Shown piece by piece: positions 63,477-64,000 of a stretch of 64,000 bases of DNA. Position 1 is the stretch's first letter, and the number at the start of each line of letters is the position of its first letter. The stretch lies in NCBI GenBank assembly GCA_951813285.1, contig OX638355.1, positions 1,488,653 to 1,552,652 on the forward strand, written 5' to 3'. A model generated the notes under the pieces. It ran no database searches. It was given only the letters and a program-made list of their open reading frames with translations, and was not told the DNA's origin. Origin of the DNA: Terriglobia bacterium (GTDB lineage Bacteria > Acidobacteriota > Terriglobia > Versatilivoradales > Versatilivoraceae). Made by a program: the position numbers and the translations under genes.

Positions 63477-63850
63477 GATGCTCCTCTAGTGTCGGAATCA
63501 ACCGCAATTATAGGCTGGCGGGCACCTCTTTTCCACCACTAACCCGCACCACTAACCCGCATTTCCGACCAGGGGTAGGAAAGAGTGGCTCTCAATCCAC
63601 AAAGGCAAAAAAGACATCCACGAAGGGACACGAAGGGACACGAAGGACCACGAAGGGACACGAAGAAAAACAAAAGAGAACATCGATGAACAGGATAGAC
63701 AGGATAAACAGGACGGGAAGTCGCTGCACAGCCCGCAATCTCTCAAATATAAACTATTAATTATAATAGACTTACTACGGATCAGCCCGCTGCAGTTCCC
63801 TCATTATATCCCTCTTTTTGAATAGGAACCCATTGGACCATCCATGACGT
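63477..63850. other. Intergenic region with tandem repeats
   Basis: No convincing gene. It holds a CACGAAGGGA tandem array (63619-63665), an ACAGGATA-type tandem array (63689-63714) and an AT-rich patch at 63741-63775 containing TATAAT (63762-63767) but no matching -35. Confidence 0.6.
63619..63714. repeat. Two short tandem arrays
   Basis: About five 10-base units of CACGAAGGGA (63619-63665), the same motif as in the R1 core, then three 9-base units of the type AACAGGATA (63689-63714), the same motif as next to the hairpin element at 9204-9400. Confidence 0.7.
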
Positions 63851-64000
63851 TCATGGACGTAACTGTTCGGTCGAGCCGTGGGGATCGACGTCCTGCGCAG
63901 GGCCTATAGCTTCGCGCTCAATGGCGACCGAGCAACCGACGAAGCGTCCCCCTTCCACCTCCATCGGGACTCGGGACAGAGTGCGGAGATGAGACCCGTG
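63851..64000 (-). CDS. Possible 3' end of a gene entering from the right edge
   Basis: A minus-strand frame open from the window edge for 49 codons to a TGA at 63851-63853. The residues include RVPMEVEGGRFVGCSVAIER, which reads like natural protein, and codon third positions are mostly G or C. I do not recognise a family. The plus strand is also open over part of this stretch (63878-64000), so the assignment is tentative. Confidence 0.3.
   Translation of the reverse strand, partial: HGSHLRTLSRVPMEVEGGRFVGCSVAIEREAIGPAQDVDPHGSTEQLRP

Noticed and set aside
61635-63542. A 635-codon plus-strand frame opposite the PSCyt1-PSD1 gene
   Set aside because: Antisense shadow; the minus-strand protein has a signal peptide, haem motifs and family domains.

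Overview
The window is a GC-rich (by eye about 60% G+C) chromosomal segment of a Gram-negative bacterium. The bam/lol/lpx genes imply an LPS-type outer membrane. The best guess is Acidobacteriota, perhaps a Solibacteres/Bryobacterales- or Vicinamibacteria-like lineage. Reasons are the PSCyt/PSD1-DUF1501 gene set shared mainly by Planctomycetes, Verrucomicrobia and Acidobacteria, the single LolC/E-type permease, the ClpC ATPase in a diderm, and an FGGY-free housekeeping gene order. This is inference from gene content, not a phylogeny. I found no rRNA, tRNA, CRISPR array, transposase, integrase or phage gene.

Layout. 1-450: 5' part of a phosphoglycerate mutase (minus, runs off the edge). 0.9-6.1 kb: pyruvate carboxylase, an orphan ABC-2 export permease and a periplasmic TonB-C-like protein. 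6.2-8.5 kb: a metallo-beta-lactamase/O-methyltransferase pair (minus) and a dCMP deaminase with an extra N-terminal domain. 8.5-9.7 kb: a gene-free island of short palindromic repeats. 9.7-15.7 kb (minus): a methyltransferase, glycolate oxidase glcDEF and a zinc-ribbon rhomboid protease. 16.2-33.0 kb (plus): a long, mostly overlapping array ribH-nusB-lysS-lolC-lolD-clpC-bamA-(propeller protein)-ompH/skp-fabZ-lpxA-lpxI-Gfo/Idh-tonB. It joins translation, proteostasis and outer-membrane biogenesis; lpxD and lpxB are missing from their usual places.

33.3-44.5 kb: trkA-trkH potassium uptake, a UvrD/PcrA helicase, an NhaC-type antiporter, Lon, an alpha/beta hydrolase and an orphan APS kinase. 44.5-45.7 kb: a second repeat island. 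45.7-55.1 kb: a thiol-disulfide protein, a PPIase-thrC-tsaD operon (minus), rpmB, ridA-relA, pabB and an NqrF-like flavoreductase. 55.3-63.5 kb: a dehydrogenase lacking the structural-zinc cysteines, then on the minus strand a cluster of PSCyt1-PSCyt2-PSD1 protein, Tat-exported DUF1501 protein, small secreted protein and a PSCyt1-less paralogue. 63.5-64 kb: tandem repeats and a possible gene end.

The feature beyond ordinary annotation is the set of short intergenic elements. Family R1 (about 127-140 bp, ends TGAAACAA/TTGTTTCA, five copies) and family R2 (fold-back, ends GAGCCTTTTGCAAA and its complement, two complete and two partial copies) sit within a few bases of start and stop codons; one R1 end supplies a gene's stop codon. 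Other hairpin families accompany them. They look like non-autonomous mobile or REP/MITE-like elements with no partner gene in the window.
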